Part shown: positions 25,056 through 32,678 of the stretch, one piece after another
Position numbering within the stretch: position 1 is the stretch's first letter
How the letters are laid out: each line of letters starts with the position of its first letter
Assembly: GCF_008642235.1 (NCBI RefSeq)
Contig: NZ_SJEV01000002.1
Span: 186,001 to 250,000 of the forward strand
DNA from: Planctomonas psychrotolerans
GTDB taxonomy: Bacteria > Actinomycetota > Actinomycetes > Actinomycetales > Microbacteriaceae
Direction of reading: 5' to 3'
DNA: 64,000 nt
Program-made: the position numbers and the translations under genes
The notes under the pieces: generated by a model
The model's input: only the letters and a program-made list of their open reading frames with translations
What the model was told of the DNA's origin: nothing
Database searches by the model: none

Positions 25056-25538
25056 ATGGACCTCAGCGCGTTCGACCTCGTCACCGTGCACGGCACTCGC
25101 ACGACTCTCGCCGATTTCACCGGCAAGGTCCTGCTCGTGGTCAACGTCGCATCGCGCTGCGGCTTCACGCCCCAGTACGAGAAGCTGGAGCAACTGCAGC
25201 GTCGTTACGGAGACCGCGGATTCAGCGTGATCGGCTTCCCGAGCAACCAGTTCCTGCAGGAGCTCGGCAGCGACGATGCCATCGCCGAGTACTGCTCCAC
25301 GACGTGGGGCGTGACGTTCCCGATGTCCGAGCGAGTCCGCGTGAACGGGTCGTCCCGCCACCCGCTCTTCGCGGAGCTCACGAAGACACCGGATGCGACC
25401 GGTCGCGCGGGCAAGGTGCGGTGGAACTTCGAGAAGTTCCTGCTCACGCCCACGGGCGACGTCTTCCGATTCCGGTCGTCGACCGAACCCGATGCGCCGG
25501 AGATCGTCGAGCGGATCGAGGCCGCACTACCCTCCTAG
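25056..25538 (+). CDS. Glutathione peroxidase-family thiol peroxidase
   Basis: Product of 160 residues. The peroxidatic Cys is in NVASRCGFT (Cys35), where animal enzymes have selenocysteine. FPSNQF supplies the Gln and VRWNFEKFL the Trp/Asn of the active-site tetrad. Bacterial members usually take electrons from thioredoxin; actinobacteria lack glutathione and use mycothiol. The start is set by a -10-like TAGACT 6 nt upstream. It stands alone between the apionate cluster and the monooxygenase-fold gene. Confidence 0.92.
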   Translation: MDLSAFDLVTVHGTRTTLADFTGKVLLVVNVASRCGFTPQYEKLEQLQRRYGDRGFSVIGFPSNQFLQELGSDDAIAEYCSTTWGVTFPMSERVRVNGSSRHPLFAELTKTPDATGRAGKVRWNFEKFLLTPTGDVFRFRSSTEPDAPEIVERIEAALPS

Positions 25539-25622
25539 GCAGCTCTCCGCTCGCAGGCGGTCAACGCGTCCGGATTCCCAGGCTGCTTGCGCTCGGGCAT
25601 TGCCCCCCGGTGAATCGATCAG

Positions 25623-25634
25623 CACAATGAGCCC
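25623..25634 (+). promoter_or_regulatory. -10-like element for a leaderless transcript
   Basis: CACAAT (25623-25628) is followed by 6 nt before the ATG at 25635, with the same sequence and spacing as upstream of the PHP gene at 10068. Confidence 0.45.
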
Positions 25635-25937
25635 ATGACCTTCGCGAATGTGGGCACCCTCGGCGCACTACCCGGGCGGCGCGACGACCTCGTAGCCATC
25701 CTTCTCGGGCCGATGCCGGAGCTCCGGACTTCCGGATGCCTGCTCTACGAGGTGGGCATCGACGACGGGTCACCCGACACGGTGTTCGTCGCCGAACTGT
25801 GGGAGTCGGAGGACGCCCATCGGTCGTCGCTCCAGCTCGACAGTGTGCGCGCCTCGATCGAGAAAGCCATGCCGCTGCTCTCGGGCGAGATGGGCGGCTT
25901 CTCGTTCGACGTCGTAGGATCGCCCCTTCGCGACTGA
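25635..25937 (+). CDS. Antibiotic biosynthesis monooxygenase-fold protein
   Basis: Product of 100 residues with the ferredoxin-like ABM pattern: strand MTFANVGTLGALPGRRDDL, then SGCLLYEVGI, VFVAELWESEDAHRSSLQ and a final strand after a helix. Such small dimeric proteins act as cofactor-free monooxygenases, haem-degrading enzymes or quinol-modifying enzymes. Substrate not predictable here. It ends 8 bp before the convergent signal peptidase fusion gene. Confidence 0.75.
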   Translation: MTFANVGTLGALPGRRDDLVAILLGPMPELRTSGCLLYEVGIDDGSPDTVFVAELWESEDAHRSSLQLDSVRASIEKAMPLLSGEMGGFSFDVVGSPLRD

Positions 25938-25944
25938 CCGGCCC

Positions 25945-27306
25945 TCAGTCGGCCGGCGTCAGCACCGACACCGAGGTGTGGACGGACCCGTTGAAGGACA
26001 CCACCCGCCCGGACAGGGAGACGCCGCGCAGCCGTGCGTCGCCGGAGACCAGATACGACCCTGCGGCGATGGTGTCCGTCGACGATGTGGTCGAACCGAG
26101 GGTCGCGGTCGTGCCGACCACCCACCACACGTTCTCGGCCCGGGCGCCGTTGACCAGCACGATCTGTGCTCGCGCGGCCATCGTCAGCGTCGACGCCGGG
26201 CGGAAGACGAACTGGGCCCCGGGGTCTCCCCGGGCGTCGAGCACGAGCCTGCCGGGCACGGAGAATGCGCCGGTGCTCGATGCATACACGCCGGCCGACA
26301 GGGTCCCGGAGAGGGTCGGAGCGATCGTCGCGGTGATGGCGCGGGTGTGCAGCGCCGATCGTGCCGCAGTTGCTGCCGCCATGGCGTTCCGTGCCGCCGC
26401 ATTGGCGAGGTCGATGCGTCCGTCGATCTCGCGGGCCTTGTACCCGATGACGGTCGTGCCGGGCGTCGTGGCCACCGAGCCTCGAACGAAGCTGCCGTTG
26501 CCGAACCCGTTGTTGCTGTCATCCGTGATCGCGCTCGCCGCGATGATCCCGTATCCGGCCATGGATCCCACGGTCACCGGCGCCTGTGACCGCACCGACC
26601 ATGAGGCGGACGCCCGGGTCTGTCCCGAGAACGCGGCATCGGCCGAGCCGTGCGGCAGCATGGGCAGAGCCATCGCGGCGACCACTGCGACGGTGGTCCC
26701 GAGGGCTATCCGGCCGACCCGCGACCGACGCGGCCACCACGGCCGTCCCGATCGGCCACCGGGTGCACGTCGAGCACCTGGAGCGTTCGACCTGCTCCCG
26801 CCCAGGGAGGAGCCGACGACGAGAAGCGCGATCGCCGTGGCCGAGGCCCAGATGGCGAACGCGAACAGGTTCCCCGTGCCGATCCACAAGCTCGGCAGTC
26901 CGATCGCGGGCACCAGTATTCGTGCCTGACCGGTGATGTCCTCCCGCGCGGGCGACCACGGGTCGACCTCCGGATTGGCGTCCCCCGCCGTGACGATGGT
27001 GTTGTCGTCTCCCACCGTGACCAGCCGGTGCACCACCTGGGTGTCGTCCACCAGGAAGGTGATGACCCGGCCGAGGGGAAGCGGAGCAGTGTCGGCCAGC
27101 TTCGACGTCAGGACGACGTCTCCCGCCGACATGTTCGGCTCCATCGACCCGGACTGCACCACCGAGCCGCTCCAGCCGAGCAGCCCAGGCAGGATCGCCA
27201 TCGCGGTGAGCGTGGCGAGGAACATCAGGTACGACCTCGCGGACGACACGACGAGAAGCCCCGCCCAGCCGTCCCGCCAGAGGGAACGGCCGGACGGAGC
27301 GGTCAC
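25945..27306 (-). CDS. SipW-type signal peptidase fused to a DUF3494 ice-binding-like domain
   Basis: One continuous reading frame of about 453 residues. Residues 25-45 are a membrane segment, followed by an outside catalytic domain: SGSMEPNM (Ser54), DDTQVVHRL (His93) and TAGDANPEVD, the Ser-His arrangement of SipW/ER-type signal peptidases. A second membrane segment (146-168), an Arg/Gly/Pro-rich linker (170-199) and a third hydrophobic segment (200-217) lead to ADAAFSGQTR. Residues about 255-450 form a DUF3494 domain (VLDARGDPGAQFVFRPAST, VWWVVGTTATLG, FNGSVH). The positive-inside rule puts the linker in the cytoplasm and DUF3494 outside. Start taken as GTG 27306 with GGAAG upstream; GTG 27321 is possible. 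It follows the TasA-like gene by 23 bp. Confidence 0.85.
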   Translation of the reverse strand: MTAPSGRSLWRDGWAGLLVVSSARSYLMFLATLTAMAILPGLLGWSGSVVQSGSMEPNMSAGDVVLTSKLADTAPLPLGRVITFLVDDTQVVHRLVTVGDDNTIVTAGDANPEVDPWSPAREDITGQARILVPAIGLPSLWIGTGNLFAFAIWASATAIALLVVGSSLGGSRSNAPGARRAPGGRSGRPWWPRRSRVGRIALGTTVAVVAAMALPMLPHGSADAAFSGQTRASASWSVRSQAPVTVGSMAGYGIIAASAITDDSNNGFGNGSFVRGSVATTPGTTVIGYKAREIDGRIDLANAAARNAMAAATAARSALHTRAITATIAPTLSGTLSAGVYASSTGAFSVPGRLVLDARGDPGAQFVFRPASTLTMAARAQIVLVNGARAENVWWVVGTTATLGSTTSSTDTIAAGSYLVSGDARLRGVSLSGRVVSFNGSVHTSVSVLTPAD

Positions 27307-27329
27307 GGGCGGCTTCCGCACGGGTGCCG

Positions 27330-27959
27330 TTACTGGGCCGGGGTGGTGTTGCGGAACTCCCACACGAGGTCCGCGGTCATCGACGACCCCTGCAGGGCAT
27401 CGATCTGCTGCTGCGTCATGCCCGTGGTGTCGAAAGTCCACGTCCCGCGGTACGAACGCGATTCGCCGCCCGCCTTACCGGTCGTGATCCAGGAGTGACC
27501 GCCGGACGCATAGTCATGCCGGGCCGCGGCGACCACGGAAACCGGGTACGCCGTCTCCTGCACTCCGGCATCGGGGACGAAGCCGGTGCAGTCGTTGAAC
27601 GAACCGCCGGTGCCGGCTTCCAGCTTGTAGGTGATCCTCTCGGCGAGGCCGATCGCGGAGGGGGCGAGGTTCGTCACGTAGGACCGCACCTCGCCGGGCA
27701 CGGTTGCGGTCGACGTGACGACGAGGCATTTCGTGCCGGTCTGTCCGGGAACCAGATTGGTGACGGAGTAGGCCGCGACGCCCCGGTCGTCATCGGTCAG
27801 AGTGACCGACCCGGTGGACCAGGAGTTGCCCGCGTTACGGGTGGTGGCGGTGAAGGCGGCGGATGACGCCTGCCAGACCATACCTCCGGCGAGGAGGATG
27901 GCCACCGGTGCGGCGGACAGACCGAGGACGGTGCGGATGCGAGCCGAGGGCTTCTTCAT
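27330..27959 (-). CDS. TasA/camelysin-like SipW-dependent exported protein
   Basis: Product of 209 residues. A KKPSARIR start and hydrophobic segment (11-30) lead to SSAAFTATTRNAGNSWSTGSV, the alternate signal-peptide form cut by SipW-type peptidases. The mature part has the beta-sandwich pattern of TasA/CalY-type surface or fibre proteins (GVAAYSVTNLVPGQTGTKCLVV, a paired Cys at NDCTGF, RGTWTFDTTGM). GGAAAG precedes the ATG. It is first in an operon with the signal peptidase fusion, its probable processing enzyme. Expected location: cell surface or extracellular fibre. Confidence 0.8.
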   Translation of the reverse strand: MKKPSARIRTVLGLSAAPVAILLAGGMVWQASSAAFTATTRNAGNSWSTGSVTLTDDDRGVAAYSVTNLVPGQTGTKCLVVTSTATVPGEVRSYVTNLAPSAIGLAERITYKLEAGTGGSFNDCTGFVPDAGVQETAYPVSVVAAARHDYASGGHSWITTGKAGGESRSYRGTWTFDTTGMTQQQIDALQGSSMTADLVWEFRNTTPAQ

Positions 27960-28414
27960 GAGTCACTTTCCGCACACCGGGGGTCGAACCGGTGTGCACG
28001 CGGTGGAAGCGCAGAGCATCGGTCGTGCGCGGTCATCCCGCACCACCGGTGCGGCGTCGCCGTCCTCGTGGCGCGATGACCAACCGTTACGTGACTCGAC
28101 GAGCCGACGATCGGAAAGCATCCCCCGATGCGACTTCCGCTCTGTCGTGAGCGTCCGACGCATCCCCCGCCACACACGTTACGGATTCGTGAACCCGGTC
28201 GGCACCCCCAGTACGGGAGCGTGCCTTCGGGGGCGCGCGCCGCCCCCGCCGTCCATCAGCACAGCCCCCGGGGTTCCAGGCCCACTCATCACCCCGGTCA
28301 CTCTTCCGCCCGGCGCGTCGGTGGTCGAGACTACGACTGAACCACGTCGCCTCCCTCAGCGGATGATTGCCCGAGTCGCGATGTGGGCGCACGATGACGA
28401 GGAAGGAGATTCCC
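27960..28414. other. Intergenic region without recognisable genes
   Basis: This 455-bp divergent gap lies between the TasA-like and SRPBCC genes. It must hold both promoters. It is slightly less G+C-rich near 28080-28120 (CCAACCGTTACGTGACTCG, GATCGGAAAGCATCCCCCGAT as a loose inverted repeat). Short open frames in it lack ribosome binding sites and coding character. I see no riboswitch, RNA gene or repeat that I can support. Confidence 0.5.
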
Positions 28415-28924
28415 ATGACACCGTTACCCACCGGACGGATCGAGAACACGCCCGATGGTCCTGTACTGGCGCTCGATCGCCGATTCGTCGCGGCCCCGGA
28501 CGACGTGTGGACGAGCCTCACCCACCCCGACTGGACCGCTCGCTGGGCGGGAAGGTGGTCGGGCGATCCCGCGTCCGGTTCGATCGAGATGAGCTGGACC
28601 GCCGAGGACGGCGCACCGACCGAGACCGTCCGTGTGCTGGAGTGCGCTCCACCCACCCGGCTGGCGGTGATCACCGGGAGTGAGGACGCCGGCCTGTGGC
28701 GGGTGACGGTGAACCTCACCGAGGAGGCCGGGACCACCACGCTCACCCTCCGTCATCTGCTCCGCAACGGCGTGATGCCGTCGACCGTGGGGGCGGGCTG
28801 GGAGTTCTACCTCGACCGGCTCGAGGCGGCGAGACAGCAGCGGGAGCCCGCGCCCTTCAGCGCATACGACGAACCGATGCTCGAGTACTACGTCGCGTTG
28901 GATGCGACCCTTCCGTCCGACTGA
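28415..28924 (+). CDS. SRPBCC / AHSA1-type domain protein
   Basis: Product of 169 residues with the helix-grip fold pattern: LALDRRFVAAPDDVWTSLTHPDWTARWAGRW, GSIEMSWTAEDG, TVRVLECAPPTRLAVIT, then WRVTVNLTEEAGTTTLTLRHLL and a long C-terminal helix. The family binds hydrophobic ligands or acts as activator-type proteins, often regulated with ArsR-type repressors; no such repressor is adjacent here. A strong ribosome binding site (GGAAGGAG) precedes the ATG. Confidence 0.85.
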   Translation: MTPLPTGRIENTPDGPVLALDRRFVAAPDDVWTSLTHPDWTARWAGRWSGDPASGSIEMSWTAEDGAPTETVRVLECAPPTRLAVITGSEDAGLWRVTVNLTEEAGTTTLTLRHLLRNGVMPSTVGAGWEFYLDRLEAARQQREPAPFSAYDEPMLEYYVALDATLPSD

Positions 28925-29055
28925 GGGGCGCAGTGCGCCGAGGGAACGGAGCGTTCGGCAGCCGAACGGTCGGGCGACGACCGCCGCTTCTTCGACGGCG
29001 CAGCGCCGAGCCCCAGGTCCGCCCGATGCTCGGGCCGCTCAGTCCGTCGGCCGGC

Positions 29056-29991
29056 TCAGATCCACCACTCGGCGGGAGACGTGGCCTCCGCGCTCAGCGA
29101 GTCCTGCGCCTCGCCGAGGGTCGGAAACGTGCCCACGAACTTGCCGTGCCTGCTGGTGGCGGAGTAGTTGCCCGCGATCTCCTCGACCATTCCGGCGAAC
29201 TCGCCGTCCTGGCGACCGACCCACAGATCGCGTCGCACCGCCCCCCACGTCACCGCCGGCACCGCGGGCGGGGCGTCTTCGCCGGCGTCCTCCGCCGCGT
29301 TGACAGAGGACGCGTCGGCGTGCGAGCCCTCCGGGGTGGTCGTCGTGTCGTACTGCACGTCGAGGAAGCCCGCGTCGGGCAGACAGCCGTCGAACCAGTC
29401 GACGTCGGTGTGAGTCAGTTCCCGCGGAAGATCGTGCGAGCGGTGGCGGGCGATCAGGTCGCGCGCCATCTCCTTCGCCCGCGCCGCGGCGTCGCGGTCC
29501 CCTTCGACGGCGTTGACGATCGAGCCTTTCATCAGGATGTGCATGGAAAGCGCGAAGTCGTCGGCGTCCCGCAACTGCGCTTCGTCGGCCAGCGTCGCCA
29601 CGAGACGGCGGATGGTGAGCAGGTGTCCGGCACTCGCCGCCCCCAGCGGGTGATCCTTCCCCATCTCGAGCAGCACACTGACGAAGGTGCACGCCTCGTA
29701 GTCGTCCCGGTGGAACCACTCCTCGAAGACGTCGAAGATCGCGAGGAGCCGTCCCTCCGGCGTGGTGCCCCGCGAGCGGGCACCCGCCACGACGACGCCG
29801 ATGGTCCACTCCCGCTCCCGAAGCTCGAGGCATTCGGTTGCCAACGCATCTCTCGACGCGAACTCGCGCGAAAACTCCGACGAACTCACCCCCGCCGCGC
29901 GCTGCACGTCATCGATGGAGACGTCGCGGATGCCCCGGGAGACGAAGAGCGGATACGCGGCGGAAAGAATGCGATCGTGAAGGTCGGTCAC
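29056..29991 (-). CDS. TetR-type regulator with an extra C-terminal domain
   Basis: Product of 311 residues, where ordinary TetR proteins have about 190-220. The N-terminal helix-turn-helix is ISIDDVQRAAGVSSSEFSREFASRDAL-like (about 8-50), followed by an all-helical ligand-binding region to about 200. An acidic Ala/Asp/Glu/Pro linker (about 225-250) and a small C-terminal domain (WGAVRRDLWVGRQ, EEIAGNYSATSRHGKFVGTFPTLGEAQ) follow. That tail resembles short stand-alone actinobacterial proteins of unknown role. Start is GTG 29991 with GAGGA upstream. Target genes not evident. Confidence 0.78.
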   Translation of the reverse strand: MTDLHDRILSAAYPLFVSRGIRDVSIDDVQRAAGVSSSEFSREFASRDALATECLELREREWTIGVVVAGARSRGTTPEGRLLAIFDVFEEWFHRDDYEACTFVSVLLEMGKDHPLGAASAGHLLTIRRLVATLADEAQLRDADDFALSMHILMKGSIVNAVEGDRDAAARAKEMARDLIARHRSHDLPRELTHTDVDWFDGCLPDAGFLDVQYDTTTTPEGSHADASSVNAAEDAGEDAPPAVPAVTWGAVRRDLWVGRQDGEFAGMVEEIAGNYSATSRHGKFVGTFPTLGEAQDSLSAEATSPAEWWI

Positions 29992-30226
29992 GGTGGGGTC
30001 CTCGTGGTTGCGGGAGTCGCGAGCGGAGCGGGTCGATTGCTCGGAAAGGCGGGGACGAATGTTCGACATTCGTGTCGGCGCCGCACGGAGTGCGCGGCCC
30101 TCGAGGGTGGGCGTCGGAGCTGCTGTGCGTCGACGTCGGACACCCATGGTAGCAAGCGCTTCGCGGAAGTCGCCGGACCTGTGGACTATTCGAGCCCGCA
30201 ATGGGACGGGAAGGACGGCGGGGTGG

Positions 30227-30805
30227 TCAGAGCGCATGTCCGTCAGCCCGTTCATTCCGGACGTCACCCTCGGGTCGCCCGCCTCGTTCCCGCCGCTCGT
30301 GCCGCTCATGCCGCTCGTGCCGCTCGTGCAGGATCAGCACCGGGCAGCGGGCGTACTGGGAGCAGGCGGAACTGACGGAACCGAGCATGAGGCCGACGAA
30401 ACCTCCGTGCCCTCGACTGCCCACGATGAGGAGGTCGGCCCCCTCACTGGCGGTGATCAGCGCCTTCGCCGCGGGCCCCGACGCCACGGTGGACGACACC
30501 CACGCCGGCGGGGCTCCCCCGAACACCGTGTCCACGGCGGTCGCGATGATCTCCTCCGCGTCCTCCTCGGGAGTCCACGCCACCGTGGGGAACGCGTCCA
30601 TCACCACTGGTGGATACTGCCAGGCGCTCACGACTTCGACTGTCGCGGCGAACGCGGGGGCCAGCAGGGCGGCTTGCCGGAGCGCATCGATGGAGGCGTC
30701 CGACCCGTCCACCCCGACCACGAATCGCCGGGTGAGCGGGCCGTCGAGCACCGCCGAGGCCGAGGGCACCAGCAGGGTTCCGGGGAAGGACGGCGCGACA
30801 TCCAT
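30227..30805 (-). CDS. Universal stress protein with a HER-repeat tail
   Basis: UspA-fold protein of 192 residues. It has VVGVDGSDASIDAL at the start of the domain and the ATP-binding motif GSRGHGGFVGLMLGSVS (G-2x-G-9x-GS), so it is probably a nucleotide-binding Usp. After the domain ends (CPVLILHE) come four tandem His-Glu-Arg repeats and a basic, Gly-rich tail of about 25 residues, encoded by a 9-bp DNA repeat. Single-domain Usps normally stop near residue 150, so the tail is extra. Role: stress or dormancy adaptation. Confidence 0.85.
   Translation of the reverse strand: MDVAPSFPGTLLVPSASAVLDGPLTRRFVVGVDGSDASIDALRQAALLAPAFAATVEVVSAWQYPPVVMDAFPTVAWTPEEDAEEIIATAVDTVFGGAPPAWVSSTVASGPAAKALITASEGADLLIVGSRGHGGFVGLMLGSVSSACSQYARCPVLILHERHERHERHERRERGGRPEGDVRNERADGHAL
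30292..30327. repeat. 9-bp tandem repeat in the usp 3' end
   Basis: Four head-to-tail copies of GCCGCTCGT (one with CAT) encode the HER repeats on the minus strand. An array in multiples of three can expand or contract without changing the frame. Confidence 0.85.
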
Positions 30806-30893
30806 GCTTCCACCCTGCCGAGTGCACGTGCGCGAGGACAGGGCCGAAAGTCACATGCCGGAGCGTCGACTCGCGGCACGACTCACCGGCGAG

Positions 30894-30905
30894 TACGGTC
30901 GGCCC
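30894..30905 (+). promoter_or_regulatory. -10-like element for a leaderless esterase transcript
   Basis: TACGGT (30894-30899) is followed by 6 nt before the ATG at 30906; no Shine-Dalgarno sequence is present. Confidence 0.45.
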
Positions 30906-31901
30906 ATGGAGTCGGGGCGGAACGGGCGGAGTCCGGCCCTCGTGGTGATCGCCATCGTCTCGGCACTGGTGGTTCTCGTCGGCGCGGCCGTGCTCCTGAC
31001 GGGGCGTGGCGTCGAATCGCCGATTCCCCTCCCCGGCACGCCGACCGCGTCGCCGACCACGTCACCCACACCGACGGGTGCTCCCCTCCCCCTTCGCTAT
31101 GGTGCGCTGGGCGATTCCTTCGCCGCCGGCCAGGGCGGAGGCGGGTCGACCGGTGTGTGCTACCGAAGCGATGCGGGATACCCGGCGCAACTCGATGGGT
31201 CCCGCGCCGGAACCGACGCGGGCGAAGGGTCCGCCGAGCCGGCCATCGACCTCGTGGTCGACGCCAGCTGTTCCGGTGCCACCACCGTCGACGTGCGGGC
31301 GGAGCAGGTGCCTCGACTGCCCGACGACACCGGCCTCGTCACCATCACCGTCGGGGGAAATGACCTGAATGCCGTCGGGGTAGCCGTCCTCTGCGCCGAA
31401 GCCCCGGCATCCCCAGAGTGCGATGCGTCGCTGGCCGCCGTGCGCGAACTGCTGAACTCCGGTGAGCTCACGGAGCGTCTCTCGGCCACGTTCGCCGACA
31501 TCGCGATCGCTACCCCGGATGCGGCACTGGTGGTGACGGGATACCCGCTCCTGTTCGAGGCCCCGGCCCCCGATGATCCGTCCTTCGACGCCGTCGCCGC
31601 GCTGAACGAGACGACGGTGGCGCTGAATGACGCCATCCGCGCCGCGGTGGCACCGGCCGTCGCGTCCGGTCGTGCCGTGTGTTTCGTCGACGTGATCGGC
31701 GCCTTCACCGGCCACGGCATCGGCTCGGCTCAGCCGTTCGTGCTGGCCGATGGTCCCGACGCCTTCCATCCGAATGCAGCGGGTAACCGCGCCTACGCCG
31801 AAGTCATCCGCACGTCGCTTCCCTGCGCGGCCGCGGGTCAACGCCGAAGCGGCGGCCCCCTCGGGGGGCCGCCGCTGACGGAGGAGACGGGTGTCGACTA
31901 G
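30906..31901 (+). CDS. Membrane-anchored SGNH-hydrolase esterase
   Basis: Product of 331 residues. An N-terminal hydrophobic anchor or signal (about 12-35) and a Pro/Thr/Ser-rich spacer (40-60) precede an SGNH domain: GALGDSFAAGQG (Ser), TVGGNDLNAVG (Gly/Asn) and ADGPDAFHPNAAGN (Asp/His). Paired Cys (GVCYRS, DASCSG, LCAEAP...EC, RAVCFV) suggest disulfides, as in Streptomyces scabies-type esterases and actinobacterial lipases. It acts outside the membrane on an ester or acylated glycan. The last 18 codons overlap a perfect hairpin, so the C-terminal tail may be dispensable. Confidence 0.85.
   Translation: MESGRNGRSPALVVIAIVSALVVLVGAAVLLTGRGVESPIPLPGTPTASPTTSPTPTGAPLPLRYGALGDSFAAGQGGGGSTGVCYRSDAGYPAQLDGSRAGTDAGEGSAEPAIDLVVDASCSGATTVDVRAEQVPRLPDDTGLVTITVGGNDLNAVGVAVLCAEAPASPECDASLAAVRELLNSGELTERLSATFADIAIATPDAALVVTGYPLLFEAPAPDDPSFDAVAALNETTVALNDAIRAAVAPAVASGRAVCFVDVIGAFTGHGIGSAQPFVLADGPDAFHPNAAGNRAYAEVIRTSLPCAAAGQRRSGGPLGGPPLTEETGVD
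31849..31875. terminator. Hairpin at the convergent esterase / membrane-protein junction
   Basis: A perfect 12-bp inverted repeat (31849-31860 and 31864-31875) with a 3-nt loop, all G+C, lies inside the last codons of the esterase gene. No T-run follows. It could terminate in either direction for these convergent genes, whose stop codons overlap by 4 bp. Confidence 0.55.
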
Positions 31902-32572
31902 GCGCCGAGACCGGCCTTGTCGACCTTGCGGTGGAAGCGCATGCCGGCCAGACCACCGAGGACCGCGCCGATGAGCGCCGCGGCAGCGACGATGACGGCG
32001 GTGATGATGCTCGCGGTGGTGAGGTCGCCCTCGTTAATTGGGATGCGCGGGAAGCTGTTCAGGTTCGCCAGGACGTTGAGGTTGCTTCCGGCGATGGCAC
32101 CGACGATCGCGAAGATGATCGCGATGACGATGGCCCACAGCCACACGGCGAAGCCCTGCTTCGCTCCGTCGAATCGGGCCATGCGGCCGGCCACGTACCC
32201 ACCGCAGTAGTAGGCGACGAACAGGATGACGATGAGCGCGATCGCGCCGATGAGGCTGACGGTTTCCGCGTTGGCGGCGGCGACGTCCGCGGCAGCGTCC
32301 GCGTCCTCGACGGCTCCGAGACCGATGGCGGCTCCGGCTCCGGCGACGAGTGCGGTCAGGATGACGGCGGTACCGGTGGCGGCCAGCCAGCCGAAGAACG
32401 CGGAACCGAACTTGATGCCGCCGAACTGCTCCTTCTCGCGCGCGACCACCGAGTGACGGTCATGCGCGGCGCCGGTCGTCTGCGGGGTGCCGACATCGCC
32501 GCGGCCCACGGGACGCGCGACGGAGTCGTCGGGGCGACCGACATTCCGGTCGTTGTTCTGGGGGGTGCTCAT
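31898..32572 (-). CDS. Four-helix membrane protein of unknown function (YrzE-like)
   Basis: Product of 224 residues. A polar N-terminal region (1-50, with RPVGRGDVGTPQTT and a basic/acidic segment) precedes four hydrophobic segments: FGWLAATGTAVILTALVAGAGAAIGLG, SLIGAIALIVILFVAYYCGGYVAGRMARF, AVWLWAIVIAIIFAIVGAIAG and IITAVIVAAAALIGAVLGGLAGMRFHRKV. The CGGYVAGRMARFDGAKQG loop is characteristic of YrzE/TIGR04086-like actinobacterial membrane proteins. GGAAGG precedes the ATG. Function unknown; no enzyme motif. Confidence 0.75.
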   Translation of the reverse strand: MSTPQNNDRNVGRPDDSVARPVGRGDVGTPQTTGAAHDRHSVVAREKEQFGGIKFGSAFFGWLAATGTAVILTALVAGAGAAIGLGAVEDADAAADVAAANAETVSLIGAIALIVILFVAYYCGGYVAGRMARFDGAKQGFAVWLWAIVIAIIFAIVGAIAGSNLNVLANLNSFPRIPINEGDLTTASIITAVIVAAAALIGAVLGGLAGMRFHRKVDKAGLGA

Positions 32573-32678
32573 GGTGTGCCTTCCGTAGGAGCTGCTGTGG
32601 TGCTCCCCAGTCAAAGACCGCGCGCAGAGCGCGCCTAGGGGCTTGCATTCCGTTCGAAATCCGGTTGAGTGTCGGCTC

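Noticed and set aside
27960-28414. Riboswitch or small RNA in the gap upstream of the TasA-like gene
   Set aside because: I could find only loose inverted repeats, no conserved core I recognise and no T-run; not enough to call.
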